Source: CALVGQ01 sp964370435 (GTDB lineage: Bacteria > Bacillota_I > Bacilli_A > Erysipelotrichales > Erysipelotrichaceae). Taken from it: a stretch of DNA of 64,000 nucleotides. Positions 35,807 through 44,008 of the stretch are shown here, one piece after another. Each line of letters begins with the position of its first letter. Position 1 is the first letter of the stretch. Below the pieces are notes generated by a model. The model was not told the DNA's origin, ran no database searches, and saw only the letters and a list, made by a program, of their open reading frames with translations. The position numbers and the translations under genes were made by a program. The stretch is from the NCBI GenBank assembly GCA_964370435.1, contig CAYJJG010000001.1, positions 62,001 to 126,000 on the forward strand, given 5' to 3'.

Positions 35807-36934
35807 ATGAACAGTTTACTTTTAGATATCTCAACACTCTACCGTGAGTCACAAAAATACTTAGATCGACACCTAAAATCTTTTTCATTAGGGGCTGGTC
35901 AGTTTTTATTTATTTTAGCGATTAATGAAAACGAGGGTCTTACAATGCAAGAATTAACACAAAGTGGTAATTTTGATAAAGGCACTACATCTAAAACTAT
36001 TCAAAAGCTTGAAGAAGAAGGTTATATTGTAGTTAAAAACGATGAAATTGATCGCCGCATTAAACGCCTATATACAAGCGATAAAGCTTTGGCTATCATG
36101 AGTGATTTATATCAAATAAGAAAAAACTGTTGCGATAATTTATTACTTGGACTAAACAGAAAAACAACCTTAAACAATGTAAAAACAATGACGGAAAACA
36201 CTAGATTATTTATCAATCAAAGCGATGCATCGCTAAAATTAGGTGGCTTACAAAAAATCAGTTTAGTAGACTATCCTAATGAAGTTGCCTGCACTGTCTT
36301 TACTAGCGGCTGTAACTTCAAGTGTCCATTTTGTCACAATAAAGATCTTGTTTTTGTACCTACTACAACAATTTATTATGATGAAAGCGAAATATTAAAT
36401 TATTTAGGTAAGAGAAAAGGCGTTCTTGGCGCTGTATGTATAAGTGGTGGCGAACCTTGTTTACAGAATGCTTTAATGGAGTTCATTATTACAATTAAAA
36501 AAATGGGTTATAAAGTAAAACTAGATACTAATGGTTATTATCCAGAACATTTAGCTACTTTAATTCAATCCGGCTATATTGATTATGTAGCTATGGATAT
36601 TAAAAACTGTAAAGAGAAATACGCTCAAACAATAGGACTAGATCCAAGTAGCTTTGATATCAGTAAGATTGAAGCATCGATTGAGCTTATTAAAAATAGT
36701 GGCATCGATTATGAATTTAGAACCACTGTTGTTAATGAGTTACATGGTCTAGAAGATATCGAACAGATAAGTATATGGATTAAAGATGCAAGACAGTATT
36801 ATCTTCAAATCTTTAAAGAAAGCGAGAATGTAATCGCTGAAGGATTTAGCTCTCCAAGTGAAGAATTCATGCACTCAGCAAAAATCATAGCTCATAAAAA
36901 TGTAGTAAATACATCAATAAGAGGAGGAAATTAA
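35807..36934 (+). CDS. nrdG: MarR-type regulator fused to anaerobic RNR activase (NrdG-like)
   Basis: A 375-residue fusion. Residues 1-140 form a MarR winged-helix domain (QFLFILAINENEGLTMQELT, DKGTTSKTIQKLEEEGYI, DRRIKRLY). From residue 145 (LGGLQKISLVDYP) a radical-SAM activase begins, with Cys169-x3-Cys173-x2-Cys176 (CNFKCPFC) for the iron-sulfur cluster, then CISGGEP and LDTNGY. NrdG makes the glycyl radical on NrdD. The fusion suggests that the activase controls its own operon. nrdD follows after one base. Confidence 0.9.
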   Translation: MNSLLLDISTLYRESQKYLDRHLKSFSLGAGQFLFILAINENEGLTMQELTQSGNFDKGTTSKTIQKLEEEGYIVVKNDEIDRRIKRLYTSDKALAIMSDLYQIRKNCCDNLLLGLNRKTTLNNVKTMTENTRLFINQSDASLKLGGLQKISLVDYPNEVACTVFTSGCNFKCPFCHNKDLVFVPTTTIYYDESEILNYLGKRKGVLGAVCISGGEPCLQNALMEFIITIKKMGYKVKLDTNGYYPEHLATLIQSGYIDYVAMDIKNCKEKYAQTIGLDPSSFDISKIEASIELIKNSGIDYEFRTTVVNELHGLEDIEQISIWIKDARQYYLQIFKESENVIAEGFSSPSEEFMHSAKIIAHKNVVNTSIRGGN

Positions 36935-36935
36935 A

Positions 36936-39278
36936 ATGTATAGCGTAATTAAAAGAGATGGGAAACAAGTAGAATTTAGCATCAACAAAATTTCTCAAGC
37001 CATTAAGAAAGCCTTTGAAGCTAGTAACATTAATTATCATGATAGTGTTATTGATATGTTGGCACTAAGAGTAACTGCGGATTTTGAACCTAAAATAATC
37101 GATGATACCATTACGGTTGAGGCTATTCAAGATAGCGCTGAACAAATATTAATTGACACTGGTTATGGTGAAGTTGCTAAATGTTATATTCTATATCGCA
37201 AGCAACGTGAAAAAATTAGGAATATGAAGTCAACCATTATTGACTACAAGTCTGTAGTAGATAGTTATGTTAAGGTAACTGATTGGCGTGTTAAAGAAAA
37301 TTCTACCGTTACTTATTCTGTGGGTGGATTAATTTTAAGTAATAGTGGAGCTATTACTGCTAATTATTGGTTATCTGAAATTTACGATCAAGAAATAGCT
37401 GATGCTCATAGAAATGCCGATATCCATATCCATGATTTATCTATGCTTACTGGATACTGCGCTGGATGGTCATTAAAACAATTAATTCAAGAGGGTTTGG
37501 GTGGCATTACTGGCAAGATATCCTCCGCTCCCGCAAAACATTTAGCAACTATTTGTAATCAGATGGTTAATTTCTTAGGCATTATGCAGAATGAATGGGC
37601 CGGAGCACAGGCATTTTCATCATTCGACACTTATTTAGCTCCTTTTATTAAAGTAGATAATTTAACCTATGAGCAGGCTAAAAAATGTATTGAATCCTTT
37701 ATATATGGTGTGAATACTCCATCAAGATGGGGAACACAAGCTCCTTTCTCTAATATAACTTTAGATTGGGTAGTACCTAACGATTTAGCTGAATTGAATT
37801 GTATTATCGGAGGTAAGGAAGTTGATTTTAAATACAAAGATTGTCAAAAAGAAATGGATATGGTCAACAAAGCTTTCTTAGAAATCATGATCGTAGGAGA
37901 TTATAATGGACGTGGTTTCCAATATCCAATTCCTACTTATTCTATTACTAGAGATTTTGATTGGTCTGACTGCGAAAACAACAAACTTCTATTTGAAATG
38001 ACTGCAAAATATGGTACACCTTATTTCTCTAATTACATTAATAGTGATATGGAACCAAGTGATGTACGCTCTATGTGTTGTCGTCTACGTCTTGACTTAA
38101 GAGAGTTAAGAAAAAAATCAGGTGGATTCTTTGGTTCTGGTGAAAGTACTGGTTCTGTAGGTGTAGTTACAATTAATTTGCCTAGAATTGCTTATCTTGC
38201 AAAAAATGAAGAAGATTTCTTTAAACGCTTAGATAAACTTATGGAAATCAGCGCCCGCTCATTAAGAACAAAAAGAGAAATAGTTTCTAAGTTGTTGCAA
38301 GAAGGATTATATCCTTATACTAAACGTTATTTAGGATCCTTCGACAACCACTTTTCAACACTTGGTATTATCGGTATGAATGAAGTAGGTTTAAATGCAA
38401 ATTGGTTAGGTAAAGACATGACCGATGATAAAACTATTAATTTTGCAAAGAAAGTATTAAATTATATGCGTGAAAAATTATCAGATTATCAAGAAAAATT
38501 TGGTGACTTATATAACCTAGAAGCAACACCAGCTGAATCAACTACATATCGTTTCGCTAAACACGATAAGGAACAATACCCTAGCATCATTACCGCAAAT
38601 GAAGGAAGTGATCCTTATTATACTAATAGTAGTCATTGTCCGGTGAATTTTACTGATGATATATTTGATGCTTTAGATATTCAAGATGAGCTACAAACAC
38701 TATATACTTCTGGAACAGTATTCCATGCATTCTTAGGAGAAAAACTACCGGATTGGAAAGCTGCTGCTAATCTTGTCAAAGCTATTGCAGAAAATTATAA
38801 ACTGCCTTATTATACTTTATCTCCTACATATTCAGTATGTAAGGAACACGGCTATATTGCCGGTGAAGTAGCCACTTGCCCAAAATGCGCAGGCTATACT
38901 GAGCTTTATAGTCGCATTACAGGCTACTATCGCCCTGTACAAAATTGGAATTCAGGAAAAACACAAGAATTTAAGGATCGAAAAGTATATAAAGTTGCAG
39001 AAGGACAATCCAAAATAAAAGAAATTGATAATGAAATGACAAATAAAAAAATACAGTTATTCACAACAACAACTTGTCCAAACTGTACAATAGCTAAAGA
39101 AATTTTAAATAAACAAAATATCGCTTATGAAGTGATTGATGCTAATGAAAATCCTGAGCTATGTCAAAAACTAGGTATTATGAGTGCACCAACACTAATA
39201 GTAAGTGATAATGATCAAAATATTAAATTAGATAATGTTTCTAAAATAATTCAATTTGTTAATAGTAAAAATTATTAA
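36936..39278 (+). CDS. nrdD: class III ribonucleotide reductase fused to glutaredoxin-like domain
   Basis: A 780-residue protein that makes deoxynucleoside triphosphates under anaerobic conditions. It has an N-terminal ATP-cone (about 1-95), the NrdD barrel with HIHDL, GYCAGWS and SSHCPVNF, the zinc cysteines CKEH...CPKC near residues 640-650 and the glycyl-radical loop RITGYYRP (Gly663). After a linker, residues 705-780 form a glutaredoxin/NrdH-like domain with Cys714-Pro-Asn-Cys717, which could re-reduce the enzyme, or replace formate as the reductant. GAGGAGG precedes it. Confidence 0.95.
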   Translation: MYSVIKRDGKQVEFSINKISQAIKKAFEASNINYHDSVIDMLALRVTADFEPKIIDDTITVEAIQDSAEQILIDTGYGEVAKCYILYRKQREKIRNMKSTIIDYKSVVDSYVKVTDWRVKENSTVTYSVGGLILSNSGAITANYWLSEIYDQEIADAHRNADIHIHDLSMLTGYCAGWSLKQLIQEGLGGITGKISSAPAKHLATICNQMVNFLGIMQNEWAGAQAFSSFDTYLAPFIKVDNLTYEQAKKCIESFIYGVNTPSRWGTQAPFSNITLDWVVPNDLAELNCIIGGKEVDFKYKDCQKEMDMVNKAFLEIMIVGDYNGRGFQYPIPTYSITRDFDWSDCENNKLLFEMTAKYGTPYFSNYINSDMEPSDVRSMCCRLRLDLRELRKKSGGFFGSGESTGSVGVVTINLPRIAYLAKNEEDFFKRLDKLMEISARSLRTKREIVSKLLQEGLYPYTKRYLGSFDNHFSTLGIIGMNEVGLNANWLGKDMTDDKTINFAKKVLNYMREKLSDYQEKFGDLYNLEATPAESTTYRFAKHDKEQYPSIITANEGSDPYYTNSSHCPVNFTDDIFDALDIQDELQTLYTSGTVFHAFLGEKLPDWKAAANLVKAIAENYKLPYYTLSPTYSVCKEHGYIAGEVATCPKCAGYTELYSRITGYYRPVQNWNSGKTQEFKDRKVYKVAEGQSKIKEIDNEMTNKKIQLFTTTTCPNCTIAKEILNKQNIAYEVIDANENPELCQKLGIMSAPTLIVSDNDQNIKLDNVSKIIQFVNSKNY

Positions 39279-39283
39279 TCTTG

Positions 39284-39315
39284 AGTGAAATATCCATACG
39301 ATATTTCACTTTTTC
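39284..39315 (+). terminator. terminator after nrdD
   Basis: AGTGAAATATC and GATATTTCACT, perfect 11-bp stem followed by TTTTT. Confidence 0.92.
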
Positions 39316-39318
39316 ATT

Positions 39319-39348
39319 AAAAAAGGGGATAACTAATATCCCCTTTTC
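39319..39348 (-). terminator. terminator after the small membrane peptide
   Basis: AAAAGGGGAT and ATCCCCTTTT pair with a T run on the minus strand. Confidence 0.85.
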
Positions 39349-39367
39349 TTATGTGTTAATTTAAGTA

Positions 39368-39478
39368 TTATCCTAATATTGCACTAATATAAGGTAATAT
39401 CAATACTGAAGCAATTAATACACACACACCTATAATAATCACTCGTCTTAGTGTTAATTTATAACCTGATTGTTTCAT
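39368..39478 (-). CDS. small hydrophobic membrane peptide (36 residues)
   Basis: ATG at 39478 follows AAGGAG by eight bases. The peptide starts MKQSGYKLTLRRV, with positive charge, and then forms one hydrophobic helix ending in YISAILG. It lies 40 bases after the DtxR-type regulator on the same strand and before a good terminator, so it belongs to that metal-regulator transcript. Its function is unknown; small membrane peptides in metal regulons (for example MntS) are a possible analogy only. Confidence 0.65.
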   Translation of the reverse strand: MKQSGYKLTLRRVIIIGVCVLIASVLILPYISAILG

Positions 39479-39517
39479 CTGTATTCTCCTTGACTGAATA
39501 CATTATAACCAAGATGC

Positions 39518-39943
39518 TTATTTATTGCAATTATTTATATTAAGCCAAAGCTCCATATTGGATACAGTTCGATAATCTAAATAATGTTCAATTTTTTCAG
39601 TTAGTTCTACTTCTTTTTCACTGTTGTTTATATGACATAAGAATTGATTAACAATTTTATGACGATACATTAGATATTCTCCTAGTTTTATTCCTAATTC
39701 AGTCATTGTAATACTCCCATATTTCTTGAATTCTACTAGATTTGCTTCTTTTAAATTATTCACCATCTTAGTGACAGAAGATGGTTTTACTTTCATCCTT
39801 AAAGAAAGATCTTTGATTCGAGCATTATTTTTATCAGCGCATATACGATAAATCATTTCTAAATAATCTTCCATCGCATAAGTAATAGTTTTTGCCTCTT
39901 CATATTCAAAGCTTTTAAGTGTGCGATAATACTCCTGATTCAT
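39518..39943 (-). CDS. DtxR/MntR family metalloregulator
   Basis: About 141 residues: N-terminal winged helix (MEDYLEMIYRI, RIKDLSLRMKVKPSSVTKMVNNL, FKKYGSITMTELG) and the metal-binding/dimer helix region (YRHKIVNQFL, ELTEKIEHYLDY). No C-terminal SH3 domain is present, as in MntR. The start at 39943 follows AGGAGGG; the upstream frame is not used. It is divergent from feoAB across a palindrome that it probably binds with Fe2+ or Mn2+. Confidence 0.9.
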   Translation of the reverse strand: MNQEYYRTLKSFEYEEAKTITYAMEDYLEMIYRICADKNNARIKDLSLRMKVKPSSVTKMVNNLKEANLVEFKKYGSITMTELGIKLGEYLMYRHKIVNQFLCHINNSEKEVELTEKIEHYLDYRTVSNMELWLNINNCNK

Positions 39944-39986
39944 AGGCCAATTCCCTCCTCCTAATATTCCACATGCATAGGATAAT

Positions 39987-40008
39987 GTATAAGGAAGTTT
40001 CCTTATAC
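39987..40008. promoter_or_regulatory. operator between the DtxR-type gene and feoA
   Basis: GTATAAGGAA-GT-TTCCTTATAC has perfect 10-bp arms. It lies in the shared promoter region, 29 bases before the feoA start, and matches the form expected of DtxR/MntR sites. Confidence 0.75.
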
Positions 40009-40036
40009 TAAAATTTATGATGGAGGTTAAGAAATT

Positions 40037-40273
40037 ATGATTGATATCTGCTGCATGAATCAAATGAAAATTAATCAATCTGGTACAGTATATATTTTTA
40101 AAGCATCAAATCACATAAAAAAAAGATTAATGGATATTGGATTATATGAAGGAGCTCCACTTCAATGTGTACTAAAAAGTCCTTCTGGTAATCCCAAGGC
40201 TTATAATATTAATGGAGCTATTATTGCATTAAGGAATGAAGACTGTAATGATATTTATTTGAGAATCGATTGA
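40037..40273 (+). CDS. feoA: FeoA ferrous iron transport protein
   Basis: A 78-residue SH3-like protein: KRLMDIGLYEGAPLQCVL and ALRNEDCNDIYL near the C-terminus fit FeoA. It supports the FeoB transporter. GGAGG is placed about nine bases before ATG. feoB follows after 15 bases. Confidence 0.92.
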   Translation: MIDICCMNQMKINQSGTVYIFKASNHIKKRLMDIGLYEGAPLQCVLKSPSGNPKAYNINGAIIALRNEDCNDIYLRID

Positions 40274-40288
40274 AAGGAGTAATAAATT

Positions 40289-42403
40289 ATGGATTTTAAA
40301 AAGAAGTTAGAAACACAAATAAAAAAACAAAATCAACACCAACGTATTATTGCTTTAATTGGTAATCCTAATGTAGGAAAAAGCACAATATTTAATGGAT
40401 TAACTGGCATGAATCAACATACTGGAAATTGGCCAGGTAAAACTGTAACTAGTGCATTGGGTGAATTTGAGCATCAAGAAAATAAGTATACTCTTGTGGA
40501 TTTGCCAGGCACTTATTCATTAGTAGCTCACTCCAAAGAGGAGGAAGTAACTCGTGATTTTATTTATTTTGGCAGCAGTGATTGTATTGTAATTGTATGC
40601 GATGCTACTTGTTTGAAACGAAATTTGAATTTAGTTTTACAAACATTAGAAGTAAGTAATAGGGTAATTTTATGTGTGAATTTATTGGATGAAGCAAAAA
40701 AGAAAAATTTAGATCTTGATTTAAATAAATTAGAGACAATATTAAAAATACCAGTAATAGGAACTGTCGCAAGAAATAAGTCTAATCTTCGTCTTATTCC
40801 TGAAAAAATTGAAGAACTTCTTGTCCAAAAGAAGGATGTCCTTTATCAGATTGTTTATCATCCGATCATCGAGCTTGCCTTAGATAACCTTGTTGAAGTA
40901 ATTAAAATTCACAATACGTCAACCTTACCGAATCGTTTTATCGCCATTCAATGTTTAGAACAGAATCAGCTCACTTTGTCCTTAATTAGAAAGCATTATA
41001 GTATCGATTTATTAAAACACCCTGACATTCGTGTTGCCGTCGATGCTGCCCTAAGAACTTTAAGACACTCTGGTTTTACAAATGAAAAGTTGATAGAGTC
41101 ACTAGGAACCTCCTTAAATAAAGCATCTACTTCAATAAGTGAACAAGTAGTCCAAATAAACAATAAAAATTACATGCATAAAGATCGCATGTTAGATCGT
41201 TTTTTCACTAGTAAACTAACAGGATATCCTATAATGTTATTGTTACTATTGGTAGTGTTTTGGATAACCATAGTGGGTGCTAATGTTCCCTCTCAAATGT
41301 TATCTAATTTATTATTTTCTATTGAACAGCCATTAATAAATTTATTCAAAACACTATACTTTCCTAGTGAACTGATTGATATGTTGGTGTTTGGGTTATA
41401 TCGTGTTTTAGCCTGGGTTATATCAGTAATGTTACCTCCTATGGCTATTTTCTTTCCAATGTTTACTTTATTAGAAGATTTTGGATATTTACCTAGAATT
41501 GCATTTAATTTAGATAATACCTTTAAGAAATGTCATGCTTGTGGCAAACAAGCTCTTACGATGTGTATGGGTTTTGGTTGTAATGCAGTTGGTGTAACAG
41601 GAACCAGAATTATAGATTCGCAAAGAGAACGTTTAATCGCCATAATTACTAATAATTTTGTCCCTTGTAATGGAAGGTTTCCCACAATAATAACCTTAAT
41701 TGCCATCTTCTTTACTCTAGAATTTTCAGGTTTGCTTGGTAGTTTTTATGCCTCTTTATTACTAACTTCCGTAATCTTACTAGGTATCTTTGCTACATTT
41801 ATTGCCTCTTTTTTCTTATCAAAGACTATTTTAAAAGGAGAACCTTCTTCTTTCGCTTTAGAACTACCGCCTTATCGTCGACCTCAGTTTGTAAAGGTTG
41901 TTATAAGATCAGTATTTGACAGAACTTTATTTGTATTAGGACGTGCCGTTATTGCTGCTATCCCTGCTGGAATCATCATTTGGCTTTTGTCTAATATTAT
42001 GATTGGTGAAATCACTTTGATGCAACATTTTACCCTGTTATTAGATCCTATCGCCAAGATAATTGGACTAGACGGAGTAATCTTATTGGCGTTCATTTTA
42101 GGCTTCCCTGCAAATGAAATTGTCATGCCTATTATAATTATGATATACATGTCTAATGGCACTTTGATGGAACTTGATTCTACCTTAGAGTTGCGCCATC
42201 TTCTAATTAATAATGGTTGGACATGGCTTACAGCACTTAATACTATTTTGTTTTCCTTAATGCATTGGCCTTGTGCAACTACATGCATAACTATCAGAAA
42301 AGAAAGCGGTAGCTTAAAATGGGTGTTATATTCAATCTTTATACCTACATTATTTAGTATACTTCTTTGTTTAGCCACTACTTTGTTATTTAATCTATTA
42401 TGA
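40289..42403 (+). CDS. feoB: FeoB ferrous iron transporter
   Basis: A 704-residue protein. The N-terminal GTPase domain has GNPNVGKST (G1), DLPGTYSL (G3) and CVNLLDE (G4) within the first ~135 residues. A linker domain follows, then a membrane part with CMGFGCNAVGVTGTRI and CNGRFPT, the Gate-region motifs. It imports Fe2+ at low oxygen. The gene follows feoA and ends before a bidirectional terminator. Regulation by the divergent DtxR-type protein is likely. Confidence 0.95.
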   Translation: MDFKKKLETQIKKQNQHQRIIALIGNPNVGKSTIFNGLTGMNQHTGNWPGKTVTSALGEFEHQENKYTLVDLPGTYSLVAHSKEEEVTRDFIYFGSSDCIVIVCDATCLKRNLNLVLQTLEVSNRVILCVNLLDEAKKKNLDLDLNKLETILKIPVIGTVARNKSNLRLIPEKIEELLVQKKDVLYQIVYHPIIELALDNLVEVIKIHNTSTLPNRFIAIQCLEQNQLTLSLIRKHYSIDLLKHPDIRVAVDAALRTLRHSGFTNEKLIESLGTSLNKASTSISEQVVQINNKNYMHKDRMLDRFFTSKLTGYPIMLLLLLVVFWITIVGANVPSQMLSNLLFSIEQPLINLFKTLYFPSELIDMLVFGLYRVLAWVISVMLPPMAIFFPMFTLLEDFGYLPRIAFNLDNTFKKCHACGKQALTMCMGFGCNAVGVTGTRIIDSQRERLIAIITNNFVPCNGRFPTIITLIAIFFTLEFSGLLGSFYASLLLTSVILLGIFATFIASFFLSKTILKGEPSSFALELPPYRRPQFVKVVIRSVFDRTLFVLGRAVIAAIPAGIIIWLLSNIMIGEITLMQHFTLLLDPIAKIIGLDGVILLAFILGFPANEIVMPIIIMIYMSNGTLMELDSTLELRHLLINNGWTWLTALNTILFSLMHWPCATTCITIRKESGSLKWVLYSIFIPTLFSILLCLATTLLFNLL

Positions 42404-42412
42404 GTTATATTA

Positions 42413-42453
42413 AAAAATACTCACCAACTATAGTTATATTGGTAAGTATTTAC
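42413..42453. terminator. bidirectional terminator between feoB and the MATE gene
   Basis: AAATACTCACCAA pairs with TTGGTAAGTATTT (one mismatch). Confidence 0.75.
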
Positions 42454-42476
42454 ATATTAAGTATCGAGTACTCCTT

Positions 42477-43886
42477 TTATATTTGATTGTCTTGTAGTTT
42501 CTTTTTATAAAAATGCACGAATAATGCTGTCGTAGTTACTGCAGCTAATATATCAGCCACCGATTCAGAAAACAACACTGCAAAAGTTCTTGGACCATCG
42601 ATGGTATACTGAACTATCGGTTCTGCCATCATTGTGGCAAATGTGGTATCCCCTAATATGATTGGGAAAATATAAATCATCGGTATTAATAAAATTATTT
42701 TTCTAAACAAAGCCATCGAAAGCGATCTCTTTGCTTGCCCTAGAGCCATAAATGATTGTTGACAACACAACTGTGCTCCATTTAGTAACCCACCTATTAA
42801 ATACACTCGTACTGCCCATGCTGAAAAGGCTATGGCTGATGCATCTGCAGAAAAGATACGTGAAAATTGCGGAGAAAACAATAATATAAGTGTTGTTGCC
42901 GTCATAGAATAAGCTATACAAACTTTAAAGGCAAGCTTAAATGTTTCTCTAACACGATGAAAGTTTTTAGATCCGTAATTATAGCTTAAAATTGGTTGTG
43001 CTCCTAAGGCTACTCCTACCAAAGGTAGACTTATCATCTGATAAAGACTCATTAATATAGCCATTGTCCCCACTGCCAAACTTCCACCATAAATCGCTAA
43101 TTGATTATTAAAAGATATCTGTAATAATCCCTCTGTTGATGTCATAATAAATGGAGAAATACCTAGTGCTGCAATCCCTGACACAATCTTTATATCTGGA
43201 ATTAGATATTTTTTTCTTATTTTTAAAACGCTTTGATTTTTAAAGAAATAAAGCACCCAAATAGCTGAAACTCCTTGTGAAATAATAGTAGCCAATGCTG
43301 CGCCACTTACTTTCATATTGAAACCAAATATGAAAATAGGATCTAGAATAATATTTAAAATTGCCCCAATTAATACTGTCAGCATTCCAAACTTAGCATA
43401 CCCCTGAGTATTGATATAGGAGTTCATTCCAATCGATATTTGCACAAATACTGTCCCTAATACATAAATTGATACATACTGCATCGCAGGTATGATAGTT
43501 GTTTCATCTGCTCCAAACATATATAATAATGGTTCTTGAAAAACATATAATCCTACCGTTAGTATTATTCCTGATACAATTAATAACACAAATGAATTCG
43601 TCATAATTTTTTCTGCACCGTCTTGGTTGTTTTCCCCCATTTTGATTGCAGCTAGAGGTGCCCCGCCAATACCAATCAATTGGGTAAAGGCCATAATGAT
43701 GGTGATTACTGGTACAGCTATAGCTAATCCTGCCATTGCCGTAGTTCCACCTTCCATATTACCAATATAAATTCTATCAACCATGTTGTAAACTATATTA
43801 ACTAGTTGCGCAATAATCCCTGGCACCGCTAAGCTAAGCAGTAGTTTCTTTATATCTTTTGTCCCTAAATCATTTTTTGTTACCAT
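42477..43886 (-). CDS. MATE family efflux transporter
   Basis: A 469-residue, twelve-helix transporter in two homologous halves: LSLAVPGIIAQLVNIVYNMVDRIYIGNM near the N-terminus, GIGGAPLAAIKMGENN around residues 72-90, and ALGAQPILSYNYGSKNFHRV near 295-315. MATE pumps expel drugs or organic cations with Na+ or H+. It is a single gene convergent with feoB. Confidence 0.93.
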   Translation of the reverse strand: MVTKNDLGTKDIKKLLLSLAVPGIIAQLVNIVYNMVDRIYIGNMEGGTTAMAGLAIAVPVITIIMAFTQLIGIGGAPLAAIKMGENNQDGAEKIMTNSFVLLIVSGIILTVGLYVFQEPLLYMFGADETTIIPAMQYVSIYVLGTVFVQISIGMNSYINTQGYAKFGMLTVLIGAILNIILDPIFIFGFNMKVSGAALATIISQGVSAIWVLYFFKNQSVLKIRKKYLIPDIKIVSGIAALGISPFIMTSTEGLLQISFNNQLAIYGGSLAVGTMAILMSLYQMISLPLVGVALGAQPILSYNYGSKNFHRVRETFKLAFKVCIAYSMTATTLILLFSPQFSRIFSADASAIAFSAWAVRVYLIGGLLNGAQLCCQQSFMALGQAKRSLSMALFRKIILLIPMIYIFPIILGDTTFATMMAEPIVQYTIDGPRTFAVLFSESVADILAAVTTTALFVHFYKKKLQDNQI

Positions 43887-44008
43887 GTGATACCTCCATT
43901 AGTCGCAATTTTTATATTTTACCATAAATACATAAAATTAAAATAGCTTATTTTAATTTATAGTAAAACTTGCTAAAATAGTAGATAGAAAAAGAAAGCC
44001 GGGATAAC

